Part shown: piece by piece, positions 19,668 to 29,972 of the stretch
How the letters are laid out: each line of letters begins with the position of its first letter
Numbering within the stretch: the first letter of the stretch is position 1
Assembly (NCBI RefSeq): GCF_000755165.1
Contig: NC_025874.1
Coordinates: forward strand, 861,224-925,223
Direction of reading: 5' to 3'
Source: Leishmania panamensis
Taxonomy: Eukaryota > Euglenozoa > Kinetoplastea > Trypanosomatida > Trypanosomatidae
DNA length: 64,000 nucleotides
Program-made: the position numbers and the translations under genes
Notes under the pieces: generated by a model
Database searches by the model: none
What the model was told of the DNA's origin: nothing
The model's input: only the letters and a program-made list of their open reading frames with translations

Positions 19668-20874
19668 GTACATCAATAGTGTGGTGAGGGGGTGTGTTTG
19701 CGCAGCAGAATGCTGACCACTAACACGGGCGCGCTCTCTCTCTCTCTTGTTCTCCTCCTTACCTTCCTTCTCGCCTTCTCCTAGGCCAGGAGGCGAGTGC
19801 GCCAGCCCCCCTTCGGGGAATGAAAAACAAAAACATCTCCCCGTTGCGTCTTCTTTGCATCTGCCATTGCAATTTTCTCTCAGGACACAACGGTGGGACG
19901 AGGTCGGGGGCACGATCGAGCTTTCTTTGCACAATAAAAGTGAGGTCTTTGTTCTGTCTGTCAGTACTACTTCGAGCTTCGCATCTCCTCTGAGAATGGG
20001 CCCCAGTGGCCCCTTCTCGCTCGTCATTCCCATTCTCCGTGTCTCCCGAGAAAGCTCTGCCCACTCGAACCCCTTCATGTCTCTAACCGGTGAGACAGGA
20101 AGCTGGACGAAGGGGTGGTACCGCACTCTCTTCTCTGTGCAAGCACAGCACATGGGCGCGTGTCAATACGCCTGTAGGAAGGCTGCGCTCTATTCCTGCC
20201 GATATGGCCTCGGTGTAAGCGGTACTGTCGCATACACTCCAGAAGCTGAATCGACAGAGATGAATATGCCAACTTGCTAATGGGCTCGCTCTAACGTTTT
20301 TCCCCCTTCTTGGATCTCACCCTCTCCCTTCTCACCTTGGAAGCAAAAAGGAAAGATTCACATTCAAGCTCAACGCATACACACGCATGCATATCGGAGC
20401 GACGCAGGCGAGGATGCACCGCTTCACTTTTTTTCCCCCTCTTTTCCTCTGTGTTGATGCACATGCAAGCGCACGTACGTTGTTAGCGTCGAAAGAAACT
20501 GCCCAAGCGCGGCACTAAACCTCCCTCACACACCCACACACACACATACAGGCAGAAAAGACAACAGTGATTTTTTTTAGTCAATTATCACCTACACAGC
20601 CATACACGATCATATTGACTCAGCGTAGCCAACAAGGCATCACCGACGCGACACAGCCTCATGAGGTTGATAGTGGGTGTAAAAGCACCTACCTACTCCA
20701 CGATCGGTTGGGGTGCTTCCTCTCTGTCTCGTCCTATTCCCACCCCATCGTCTCACCAGTTTGTTCGCCGTTCGTTTCGCAACTCTCTCGCTCCCTGTAA
20801 TGACGAGAGACCCATCAGCGTGGTAGCCCAGACAGGTACCCACTCCGTTGGGAAGCTGTGCAGCCCCTCTCCCT

Positions 20875-21345
20875 GTCGATACCTTAACCGCTTCCGGTGG
20901 TGACAGGGTCAGATGCCTACGACGTAGCGAAGCTAGAGCGGTGCATCGCTACTGACGCCAACACTCAGGGGCCTGGATGGCGCGGTGTCGGGTCGACCTG
21001 CAATAGTGTGCACTGGTTTTCCTCAGTCACATGAGGGGGCAGAGTGTCGGCGTGGCTCGAACGTACCCTACCCGACTTTTGCAGCCCTCTGCTGTGGGGA
21101 GCCTCGCCAGCTTAGAGGGATGCGCCAGATGGCGGCTGGTACAATGGGAGCGGCTGTGAGGCGGCCTGCGGGGCAGGTGGGTGCAGCTTGTGTCCCCGAG
21201 GCCGTGCTCCGATGAGTGGGTCGGCGCATTGCTGTGGAGCGTGCCTGGGGCCGCTTTGCAGCAGGCGATAGGCCTGGAAGAGGACCGCTGTCGAGTGGCG
21301 TATAACCCATATTGCCCGGCAGCGAGTGGCGACGTCGAGGAAAAA
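20875..21345 (+). mobile_element. Degenerate SIDER-like retroposon, copy 1
   Basis: This 470-bp stretch shares blocks with 53651-53856 in the same order: GGTGACAGGGTC, TGCATCGC.ACTGA.GCC, GCAGCAGGCGAT.GGCCTGGA, CGCTGTCGAGTGGCGT and GGCAGCGAGTGGCGACGTCG. It ends in a short A-rich tail (GAGGAAAAAACTC). Size, degeneracy, intergenic position and 3' motif fit the SIDER2 class of Leishmania retroposons, which lie in 3' UTRs and have been linked to mRNA instability. The SIDER2 name is from memory; the repeat relation is seen directly. Confidence 0.65.
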
Positions 21346-22619
21346 ACTCTCTTACCCCCCCTTCTCCCCACACACTCCTCTCCTCATCGGTGCTTCTGTT
21401 TGCCGCGTTTGTCGTTGCTGTTACCGTGAGTTGCTGTCGAGGGGAGAAGCGCTTTCTCGTTTCTCTGTTTCCTCCTCGCAATGTGCCCTCTACGCATTCC
21501 TGCGGAGGACGACTCACGCTCTGCCGTTGCTGCTGCTGCTGCTGCGTCAGGGCAACCTGCGGAGTTGACTGGGGGCAATGCCACCACTTTTTTTTTTCCG
21601 GTTCACCCTCTTCGTTGTACTTACCATCGCTCTCTCCCCCTGTCTTCCTCACCTTGTCGCTGTCTTGCTGCGCATTTCACCCCTCACAGAGAGGCGCCTT
21701 CCCCCACTCCCACCCCACTTGCTTGGAGACTGCAGAGATTCAACAACAAACTACTTTTGCAAGCGCATTGTTTTGTACAGACTTCCGCGAGAGTGTACTC
21801 CTCCTCACCACAACCATCAGCCATCGTCGCCGCCACTGGAGAACACGCGGGTCCAAGTGGGACACAGCCCAGAACTCTTGCTCGTGAACGTTTTCTTGCT
21901 TCGGTCTTTTGTCTTTCCCTTTCCTTTTCTTGCTTCTTCTCTCGTTCAGCACAGTCTTCTTCAGGCTTCTCCCTTTTGCGCTTTTACCTTTCGTTGACAC
22001 ACGTACCCACGCACATACACCGCAACCACGCGCAATCTCAGACTGCACCCCTTCTCCCCTTCCCCCCGTACCCTCTCCCTTGTTGGCGATATTTCCTCTC
22101 GCTCACTTGCCTCCCTCATAGCATTTCCGAGCTCCTGCTTCTTCCATTGTCTTTTGTATTTCCGCGTCTCTTCTTTTTCACGCCACCTTCTCCTCTTTCC
22201 CCCATTCTCATCTTCGTTCACGTCGACGAGAGAGAGAGAGGGAGGCGGGACGCCTGACGATCTACAGGGTAACACCAGCGATTACCTTTCTCTCTTTGTG
22301 AACCAGCACGGGAAGGGGCGAGCGAATACACGCGCAACTACGGCACAGGAAACAGAGAAGATATAGACGCCCATAGCGAGGGGAGTAGTTGCTTGAAAGG
22401 TCCCTTTTCACCACTCGTTCACTTTGTAGTGGCTGCGCAGTGAAGGGAGCTCAACCGACGCGACGAGAGCGTGTGTGTGTGTGTGTCTTGCTGTGCGTGT
22501 GGCCACAGTGGCTTTTCTTTCCCAAGGCAAAGAGCGTGAGCTGCACCAGCTACCCAAGTAGCTAAAGGAAAAGGAGAACACAGAGGCATACTGACGATAC
22601 GGCAAGAATATCGTGAGAG

Positions 22620-23285
22620 ATGAGGGACACCGTTCTCAGTGCGTCGCGCGCGTTGGAGCGGAGCGACAGCGTGGACAAACTCATGAAGCTCATGGTTGGC
22701 GTCTTCACTCTTTTGAGCACGACGAGCTGTCCGCGGCGAGAGCGGTATAGCGCCTCGGCTAAACAACTCACTGAAATACGCTCTGTTCTGCGTGTGGGCC
22801 GGGTTTTCGGCCTCTCGCTCAAGATGCAGTCCCTCGTCGAGGTGTTCACTGCACAGGGCATCGTGTGGACGGAGCGCAAGAAGTTTGTGGAGTTCCTCAA
22901 GATCATCTTTGACTTTCTCTACGCCGTGGGTGACCACGCCCTGCTCGTCGCTCGTGAGGGACTGCTGGGCAAGAACGTTGACATGACGCGTCTACGGAAC
23001 TGCACCGTGACAATGCAGCTCTGTGGTCATTTATTGGGTACGGTGCTCTACTTGTTCGAGCTGCGCGACGCCCTCCGAAAGTGTCGGTACGACCCACCGG
23101 TGGCGATGCGGAAGTGTAAGCTCTCCACCATCAACGCGATGCGCGACGCGATAGACACGGTGGTGACCTTGTTCATCTGTAGCTACATGAGAAATGCACA
23201 GTGCCCGAGTCCGCGTGTCGACGGCGCCTTGCGATGTCTTTCTGGTGCACTTTCCGTGTATTTGAGCTGGCAGGAAAGCGCTTAG
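22620..23285 (+). CDS. PEX11-like glycosomal membrane protein, divergent upstream paralogue
   Basis: The 221-aa protein has nearly the same length as the PEX11 gene that follows and the same layout. Shared blocks include KKFVEFLKIIFDFLYAVGDH (KKFIELFRTVGNSLYIMGDN in PEX11), the hydrophobic segment LCGHLLGTVLYLFELRDALRK (FWGFFLAAVLDLIALRAALQK), and a C-terminal hydrophobic stretch ending LSVYLSWQESA (VATYLNWNKIK). PEX11-family proteins shape and divide peroxisomes; in trypanosomatids these are glycosomes. The N-terminus MRDTVLSASRALERSDSVDKL replaces the PEX11 LLGQTDGRDK motif. The ATG starts a clean frame and the stop is TAG. It is either a diverged duplicate or an ancient paralogue (GIM5-like alternatives cannot be excluded). 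Confidence 0.8.
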   Translation: MRDTVLSASRALERSDSVDKLMKLMVGVFTLLSTTSCPRRERYSASAKQLTEIRSVLRVGRVFGLSLKMQSLVEVFTAQGIVWTERKKFVEFLKIIFDFLYAVGDHALLVAREGLLGKNVDMTRLRNCTVTMQLCGHLLGTVLYLFELRDALRKCRYDPPVAMRKCKLSTINAMRDAIDTVVTLFICSYMRNAQCPSPRVDGALRCLSGALSVYLSWQESA

Positions 23286-24131
23286 TGCTCGCCATCACCA
23301 GACCATCACAGCGAAGAAGAAGGGAGTGCGTGTGCGTGTGTGTGTGTGTGTGTGGTGCTTCCTCGTCGTAGTTGTTCCTTTTCGCGTTGTTTTTCCTTCT
23401 CGTATGACATATCTCAATTCCCCCTCTTTTTATTTTCTCTCTCACCACCGCCTCCTACTCTCTCTCTGCGTGTATTTTTGCATTTTTGGCCTCCCGCCTC
23501 TCTCTGCCCCCCCCCCCCCTCCGACTACTTGTCTATGCACTTCTCTCCCTGCGCTTTGCATGTGTCAGTGTATGCATGGTACGCTTTGAGTGTTACCACA
23601 CAGCGCATATAGCGGCCTTCCTTTTTTTTTTTGTTTCTTCCATTTTGCTTGAGGGAGAACGCGCAAACGACAATCACCGCCACAGCAATGCCCCCTCCCC
23701 TCCCCTCCTCCTCCCTCCAGCGGTACCCGTGCCGCCTTCTTCTCAAGAGTGTGCTGAAACCTCCACACGCTAGCTCTGGCGGGGCTGCAACCGTCTTCTC
23801 TTTTCTTCTGCTGAGAGACGGAGGCCCTGCCTGCTCCCTCACCCTTTATGCTTTATACTTCATTGCCTACCCCCTTCTCTGCCCCCCGCGTCTTTCTCAC
23901 TCTCCTCCCACCCTACACCCCATTTTACACACGTTGGCACGGGCGCGCACGTCCCTCATGTGCCGTTTTCCTCTTCTCCTTCACGTTCTCTACGCCTTCT
24001 TGTTCTTCCCCCTTGCTGCACTACACACGTCTGACAGTTTTTCTCTCTCTCTCTCTCTACACACACACACCGTTTCAGAGAAAAAATTCTTTTCTTTCTC
24101 ATCTACCATTACCCATTTCACCTCATTCACC
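23286..24131 (+). other. Intergenic region between the PEX11 paralogues
   Basis: GT repeat (23330-23353), C13 run (23507-23519), CT-rich blocks and a (CT)n(AC)n tract ending in GTTTCAG (AG at 24077-24078), the likely spliced-leader acceptor for PEX11 with a 5' UTR of 53 nt. An open frame runs into PEX11 from 23631, but it is low in complexity and lies mostly upstream of the acceptor, so it is not coding. Confidence 0.65.
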
Positions 24132-24800
24132 ATGAGCGACTTCGAGAAGCTGATAAAGCTGCTTGGCCAGACTGATGGCCGCGACAAGATCTACAAGTTC
24201 CTCGCTGGTTTCTTCAAGATTCTGGCGGCTGTCGCAGCTAGCAACCAGGACCCGCATGCCAAGGCGTACGTCACCATCGGTAACTCCATTGGTAGCGCTC
24301 GCTCCCTGATGCGCATGGGCAAGTTCGTGGGTGATGTGCCCAAGCTGCAGAAGATCGCCGACGGTGTCATGACCAAGGGTGTCGCTGGCACGGAGTGTAA
24401 GAAGTTCATCGAGCTCTTCCGCACGGTTGGCAACTCCCTCTACATCATGGGTGATAACGTCGCCTTCATCGCCAAGCACAAGCTGATATCGACGGACTCT
24501 AAGCTCGTATCGAAGTACGCGAAGATTGCGCAGTTCTGGGGCTTTTTCCTCGCTGCTGTGCTGGACCTCATCGCGCTTCGTGCTGCCTTGCAGAAGCGCA
24601 CGTCTGATGTGACGACAAGCAAGAAGGAAGCCAAGGCTGCCGTCATCAGCCTCACCAAGGATGCCTCGGATGTGCTCGTGACGATGGCCACCGTCGGGTA
24701 CTTGAAGTGCGTATGGAACCCTTCCGCCATCACCGTTGGCACCCTCACCTGCGTGTCGGGTGGTGTGGCCACGTACCTCAACTGGAACAAGATCAAGTAG
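24132..24800 (+). CDS. PEX11: Peroxin 11 (glycosomal membrane protein)
   Basis: 222 aa starting MSDFEKLIKLLGQTDGRDKI, the characteristic trypanosomatid PEX11 N-terminus. It is amphipathic throughout, with hydrophobic stretches at FWGFFLAAVLDLIALRAAL (about 137-155) and at the C-terminus (ITVGTLTCVSGGVATYL). PEX11 is an abundant glycosomal membrane protein; in T. brucei it controls glycosome number and elongation. The window also carries a diverged paralogue 850 bp upstream. The start is set by the good N-terminal match and by the acceptor at 24078. Codon use is strongly biased to C/G third positions, as in highly expressed genes. Confidence 0.93.
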   Translation: MSDFEKLIKLLGQTDGRDKIYKFLAGFFKILAAVAASNQDPHAKAYVTIGNSIGSARSLMRMGKFVGDVPKLQKIADGVMTKGVAGTECKKFIELFRTVGNSLYIMGDNVAFIAKHKLISTDSKLVSKYAKIAQFWGFFLAAVLDLIALRAALQKRTSDVTTSKKEAKAAVISLTKDASDVLVTMATVGYLKCVWNPSAITVGTLTCVSGGVATYLNWNKIK

Positions 24801-25367
24801 AGAGGAGAGCGCTGCCAGAGTCGGCACGCGGCAGAGGTGCGAGAAAAGTATGCTGACAGGAAAAGTGCTCAATGAGCGAGGCAGAGGAGAGAGGTCGAAA
24901 GTGCGAAGCAGTCGCGCGACGTGTGAGTCGGTGGATGGTGGTGCATTGTTGATGGAAAGTAAGAAGCGGGAGGCAGTGGGTGGGGAGAGGAGGCTCAGGT
25001 GTTGCCTGTCACTTATAAACTACCCCCTTTTTCATCTCATGCTTCCTCTCCCTCTCTCCCTTCTTCAAGCGCCCACTCTCGTACCCCTTAGCCCTGTGGT
25101 ACTCACCACCTCGCCGTCCCCTTCTCTGCGCGTCTTTTTTCTTTCTTCTTCTCTGCTCTTGTCTCTGCGTGTGATTTCCTCGTTATTCCGCGTGAGGCCC
25201 CACCGCCACGACTGCCCAGCTAATTTGGTCCCTCCTTCGGTGCTTTCCGACTGTCGTTTCGCTCTTTTTTCTTGCTTTGGCTTTGTCTTGCACTCGCCCC
25301 TCTCCTTCAGTCTTCCTCGTCGACCGCTTGTGCCATTGTGCGCGCCCGCGTCTGATGCCATCTCTCT

Positions 25368-25408
25368 TCTCTCTCCCTCTCTCCCTCTCTCCCTCTCTCC
25401 CTCCCCCC
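25368..25408 (+). repeat. (CTCTCCCT)n tandem array
   Basis: About five direct 8-bp units in a pure pyrimidine stretch, flanked by further CT repeats. Confidence 0.8.
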
Positions 25409-27559
25409 CTCTCTCTCTGTGGGCCCGTCTCTGCATCAGTGAGTGTGGGTAATATGCGTGTTGGTGTGTGGCGCCTCTCTCTGTGTGAATCGAAAAGATG
25501 CGGGTGGAGTCTGGCGACGAGGGGCGTGCTGCTGTGGGATTCACTTTTCCGTACACGCTCGATCGTACTCATTGCCCATGTGCATCTGGTCGGAGGTGGA
25601 TGTCGAAGTGCAGGAAGAATCGGCGGTGATGACCATAGCATGAGATGCCAGGGGTGGGAGGAGGGAGAGAGTCACCAGAAGGAGAGCCGAGAGGGGAGCC
25701 CGGGCCAAACAAGGAAACCTATCGGAAGGGGCGAAGAGGGGACGCGGAGTGCATTGGCGAGACGGCGAGCGAGGACCAAACGTGGCCATGGCTACATTTA
25801 TTCAGTCAATATACAGAGTAAAAAGGAGGTTGCACGACGCCCCCCCTCCCCCCCTTTCTCTCTATGAACTTCTAAGAGCTACGACAAAAAAAGCTGAGTG
25901 CAGGTATATGCGTGCTTGTGTGTGTGTGTGTATGTGGAGGGAGGGGTATGCTCTGGTGTTGACGTATATGCGTGTCTGCATACGTGTGTGTTTCTCTGTC
26001 GCTCTCTTTGTGTGTGTGTGTGTGTCCGTCCATGTACGGTTGACGTCTTCCTCTTTTCTCGTTTGCTTTGCCTTTTCATATACAAACGCGTGTTACGCCT
26101 CTCCTTTCCCCCCACCTCCACCTCCATCCATTCTTTTTCTTCTTTTTGCTCCCCTCGCTCTATGCCTCCACTCTCCCCCAATACGTCTCTTCTTTACTTC
26201 TCTCTCCCTTGTGTGTGTGTTGTTGTTGCTGCTTGCTGCTCATTTCCTCTTTTCCCCCTCTTCCAGCACGAGGCGTTTGGTGGCGTATCAGTCACTTGTT
26301 ATGTACTAGCCTCTTGATTTTCTTTTCTCTCTGTTGGTGCAGGTGTTCGTTGATGTGTGTATGCATGGAGAAGGTGTTTGACGTTCATGTGCACACTCCC
26401 CTCTGTGCAGCAGCAACAGCAGTAACAGCAGTAGCAGGACACAGACGCAGAGGGTTGGCACACATGAGCCGGGGATTCGGCAAAAGGCACGAAAGAGAGG
26501 GACGAAATGGCAAGCGAGAGGGACAGAGAGCCACACGTACACATACACGCAGGCACTCATACACGTGTAAGAAATGGGCGCGTGCGTGCGTGTGTAATCA
26601 GACATGGCAATAATGGTTGTAACGGAGCGAGAGGGGGGGGGAGGTTGATGAGAGGGCACGGGGGTGGTAATGCTCACACTGGCGAGACACTGCTTGTGTG
26701 CTTCGTGGTGCTCTACACTGAAGGAAGATGCCAACGCGCAAGTCCTTGCATACACATCTATTCAAGCACACGGACATGGACAGTGTGTCGAGGGAGGGAG
26801 AGAGGGCGGGGTACAGCGAAACAGAGAGGGGAATGCACGAGAGACAGGGAGGAAGAAAAACTTCCATGAGCGCGTCTTGTCTGTCTCGTTTTTTTTTTCT
26901 CGCTGTGCGCCCCCCCTCCTCCTCTCTCCCCGTCCCGATCTCAAAAACGGAGAGGGACACGGCGAGTTGCTGAGGATGCGACACACGCGCGCACACACAC
27001 ACACACACAAGCAGCCATGAACGAAGCCCCGGTAACGTGAAACGGGGGTCTTTTGACGAGGACCCGCAGCAGAGGAGATGTAGTGGCTCGGCGTCGCAGC
27101 GACTGGGAGGTGACGTGTGTGACGTTCTGGAAAAGCGCCTGCCACTCCCTTGCCCGGGCCCTCTGCGTAGTCGGCTTTCTTGTCATGGGCGCCGCCTTGT
27201 GCTTGTGTATGTGTGTGGGGTCCCTGCATGGCTCACCTGTTGCACCCGCGGAGGAGACCTCTTCTCTTCCGGCCCCGTTGGCGTCTCCTTGCCATACGGA
27301 CCTACACTCGTCCCGGTGGAGCAACGGAGCAGCTGTTGTGCGGGCACGGAGAGGGGGAGAGGGATGGGATAGAGGGGGTGAAGGCTCCCTCCCACTCTCG
27401 CACTTCTCTCATATCAAGGAGAAGGCTGTGCAGTGCTGCATCTCTCTACGCGTATGCGCATGAACACCTCTAAGGCGCCTATACTCCTTTTCGCTTCTTA
27501 CCTGCGTTGAGTGCTTGTCCTCTGTGTGTAGGTCTTCCATTCCAGCCTGTCCTCCTCTC

Positions 27560-27635
27560 TTTTCGTTCTTGCTTGCACGTGTATCCGCTCCCCCTTCCCC
27601 TTCGAACGTTTCATACGTGCGCACATACACTGCAG
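27560..27635 (+). promoter_or_regulatory. Predicted spliced-leader acceptor for HAT2
   Basis: The pyrimidine tract 27573-27611 is followed by a first AG at 27634-27635 (CACTGCAG), 30 nt before the ATG at 27666. This supports the shorter N-terminus. Confidence 0.6.
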
Positions 27636-27665
27636 GGAGGCACTGAACTTCCCTTTGGGCTCCTC

Positions 27666-29972
27666 ATGACACGAGGGACTCTCAGCCAGGAGGTGAGCTG
27701 CGTAGTGGCACTTCCCACACAACTCTACCCAGCCCTGTTGCATCGTAAGGGAGGGACAACAGGCAGCACTAGTAGCACAGCTGGCTTCGGCGGCTATGGC
27801 GGTGGAGCGGCAGCAGGTCACGGTACGCCGAGGGAAGTAGTAGTGCCTGGTGTGATACTGGAGGTGCGTCAGCTGTGGCACCCATCACCGCTGAACGCTG
27901 CCTCCTCGGCTGACACAAACCCCACGCGATGGTGCACCCCACCGTGCAGCCCGACCTCTTCCACGCCGCAGAGGGGCTCGCACCTCAGCCAGAGCGCTGC
28001 TGTATCAAGCGCTCCAGTGATAGCTGAGGAAATGGAAGCGACGGCAGGCGCCAACCACACCGGCGTGTCTCTCTACGCTTTCGTGCGCGTCAAGGAGACG
28101 GACCACCGACTCAGCGCGTGGTTTCCTGTGGACGATGTCTATGTAAAGACGGCTGTTGCCCAGTTCACGTTTGGGTATGTCGCCGAGGACGCAGCGGTGC
28201 CTGCATCCGCAGCTGACACGGCTGCGACACCGTATGGACTGGCCGACGATATGGTCCGGCTCTCTCATGTTTTGCACCGCCCGTGGCTCAGCGCTGTGTA
28301 CGGGGAGTTAACTCCTGGCATGGCCCGCACCCAACGCGCCCGCCGTCAGCTCGACTACCTCGAGGAGCGGCTCCTGCGCGACTGCCGCACCCCGACCACG
28401 GTGCGCTACTTTGTGTACCTGAACACGTACGTCTTTGCCCCGTGGTACTACGCACCGTTTGGCTTGCTGAACAGCGAGTACGACCCGATGCTGCCATGGA
28501 CAGAGGCGGCTGGCACGTCGGCCAGTGCGTCCTCTGCCTCTACCCCAACTGGCAAAGGTGTCCACAACACCACCGGCTCGTCAGTCGAGGTGCAGCAGCA
28601 GCCTTTCATTCGGGATGCTTTTCTTTGCCCCTTCTCTCTCCGCATCTACTCGACCTACGCACAGATGCACTACGAGACCCGCACCTACCGCGCAGACCGC
28701 CTGCGTCCGCCGGGTGATGAGGTGTACCGCGACGAGATGCGTGGTCTTTTTCTCTTCAAGATCAACGGCAGTCAGCACGTTACCTACTGCCGTCACCTCT
28801 TCCTCATTGGCAAGTCGTTCCTGGAGAACAAGCTCGCCGGGCACGATGTGCACAGCTACTATTTTTATGTTCTCTGTCTGCACCACCGCTACTTCCCCCA
28901 CTACGTGTCCGATCCCTCCGCCATGTACTTCGCCGGCTTCTTCACCTGGGAGAAGCACGTGAGCGAGTACAACCTGGCCTGTATTGTGACGTTGCCGTGC
29001 TTCGGGCGCCGTACCAGCCGCCAGAGATCGGTGGCGCCGCAGGATGGCGCAACCGCGACCGACTCACCCCCGCCTCAGGTGCTTCGCCATCTTGGCCAGT
29101 TTATGATCGCTGTCAGCTACGAGCTCGCCTACCGCCGAAAGCAGATAGGTACCCCGGAGAAGCCCCTCTCTGACTTGGGTGCCATCGCATATCAGCAGTT
29201 TTGGCGCCGTGCCATCGTGCGCTGGATGAAGGAGACGCTGAACGCGATACGGCGAGCCACTGCGGTGGATGTCGACGCTGACGACATGGACAAGACCGTT
29301 CAAAAAAGAGCACAGGGCGGCGCGCAGGTTGAGTCTCGAGGGAGCCATGCGTCTGACACGGGTGTGCCTCTTGGCCTTGACGCTGGCTCTGCGGCCGTGG
29401 AGGTGGTCATGCTGGTGGAGGAGGGCAGAGGAGTGACAGGAGGGCATGATATCGATAGGGGTCGCTCCGGGGAAGTCGACGCGTCACTGCACGAGCGGCA
29501 CTCGAAAGCTCTATCATCAGCGCGCAAGCGCTCCCGTGTCGACGCGAAGACGGAACACGAGAGGAACGTAGACGACGACGAGACGAGATTGACATCTACC
29601 CACGGCAAGTTACCACTCGCAGCTGCTGTCCTCCCATCTTTGGCCAAGAAGGGGATTTCGGGCCTCAGTGCAGCTGCACAGTCCCCCACAGGCGCTTTAC
29701 TGGCTGCTGGCACGGCTGCTTTTACGCAGCGGACTACCATCAGGGACATTGCGGTAGCTGTGCGCCTGGAGGAGGCTGACGTGCTTAAGACGCTCCTGGG
29801 CATGGGTGTGCTGCATCGCAGTGGTGAGGATCGTGGCATTCAGCTTCTGCTGCCGCAGCGATACGTGGATTGGATGTATGACGAGACACTCCGCTGGGAG
29901 AGCAGCCTCCAGCACGCAGTCTTTCAGCCAGCCCTCCTCAAGTCCCGCGGTTTCCACACCAGCACACGTTGA
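27666..29972 (+). CDS. HAT2: MYST-family histone acetyltransferase (HAT2)
   Basis: 768 aa from the ATG at 27666. A tudor-knot-like segment lies near residues 137-162 (YAFVRVKETDHRLSAWFPVD). The MYST catalytic domain runs from about 285. Hallmarks: RPPGDEVYR, FKINGSQHVTYCRHLFLIGKSFLENK with the autoacetylation-type Lys383, YYFYVLCL, FAGFFTWEKH, NLACIVTLP with catalytic-type Cys439, and TPEKPLSDLG with the general base Glu498. HAT2 of trypanosomatids acetylates the histone H4 tail and affects replication and transcription. Gene order with TOP2 agrees with T. brucei HAT2. Oddities: the C2HC zinc finger is degenerate (C321-x2-S324, final Cys absent), the acetyl-CoA loop has about 25 extra residues with His475 where the first Gly of the QxxGxG motif is expected, and about 150 low-complexity residues interrupt the domain before its C-terminal helix-turn-helix part. 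Confidence 0.9.
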   Translation: MTRGTLSQEVSCVVALPTQLYPALLHRKGGTTGSTSSTAGFGGYGGGAAAGHGTPREVVVPGVILEVRQLWHPSPLNAASSADTNPTRWCTPPCSPTSSTPQRGSHLSQSAAVSSAPVIAEEMEATAGANHTGVSLYAFVRVKETDHRLSAWFPVDDVYVKTAVAQFTFGYVAEDAAVPASAADTAATPYGLADDMVRLSHVLHRPWLSAVYGELTPGMARTQRARRQLDYLEERLLRDCRTPTTVRYFVYLNTYVFAPWYYAPFGLLNSEYDPMLPWTEAAGTSASASSASTPTGKGVHNTTGSSVEVQQQPFIRDAFLCPFSLRIYSTYAQMHYETRTYRADRLRPPGDEVYRDEMRGLFLFKINGSQHVTYCRHLFLIGKSFLENKLAGHDVHSYYFYVLCLHHRYFPHYVSDPSAMYFAGFFTWEKHVSEYNLACIVTLPCFGRRTSRQRSVAPQDGATATDSPPPQVLRHLGQFMIAVSYELAYRRKQIGTPEKPLSDLGAIAYQQFWRRAIVRWMKETLNAIRRATAVDVDADDMDKTVQKRAQGGAQVESRGSHASDTGVPLGLDAGSAAVEVVMLVEEGRGVTGGHDIDRGRSGEVDASLHERHSKALSSARKRSRVDAKTEHERNVDDDETRLTSTHGKLPLAAAVLPSLAKKGISGLSAAAQSPTGALLAAGTAAFTQRTTIRDIAVAVRLEEADVLKTLLGMGVLHRSGEDRGIQLLLPQRYVDWMYDETLRWESSLQHAVFQPALLKSRGFHTSTR

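Larger units (their letters stand above)
19383..22619 (+). other. Intergenic region with hairpin and SIDER-like element
   Basis: 3.2 kb without a convincing gene. It contains a perfect stem-loop (19630-19667), CA microsatellites, a degenerate SIDER-like retroposon (about 20875-21345), and then C/T-rich DNA (21590-22200) that should carry the acceptor for the first PEX11-like gene. The long antisense frame that crosses the end of the HD gene here is a shadow. Confidence 0.6.
24801..27665 (+). other. Intergenic region, PEX11 to HAT2
   Basis: 2.9 kb with no supported gene. Contents: a tandem CTCTCCCT array (25368-25408), GT/CA microsatellites around 25920, 26010 and 26990, and purine-rich islands. 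It ends in a pyrimidine tract with CTGCAG (AG at 27634-27635), the predicted HAT2 acceptor. Confidence 0.65.

Noticed and set aside
18768..20153. 461-codon open frame on the minus strand
   Set aside because: It overlaps the end of the HD gene antisense and runs into non-coding DNA. It has no motif, and every convincing gene here is on the + strand. It is a shadow of GC-rich codon structure.
19747..20280. 177-codon + strand frame downstream of the HD gene
   Set aside because: No motif, mixed UTR-like composition and no credible splice acceptor close to its start.
23631..24131. N-terminal extension of PEX11 (frame open to 23631)
   Set aside because: The extension is low in complexity, begins at a non-ATG codon and mostly precedes the predicted splice acceptor at 24078. 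PEX11 proteins start at the MSDFEKL position.
25749..26309. 186-codon Cys/Val/Leu-rich frame
   Set aside because: Produced by GT microsatellites and pyrimidine tracts (CVCVCV and SLSL patterns).
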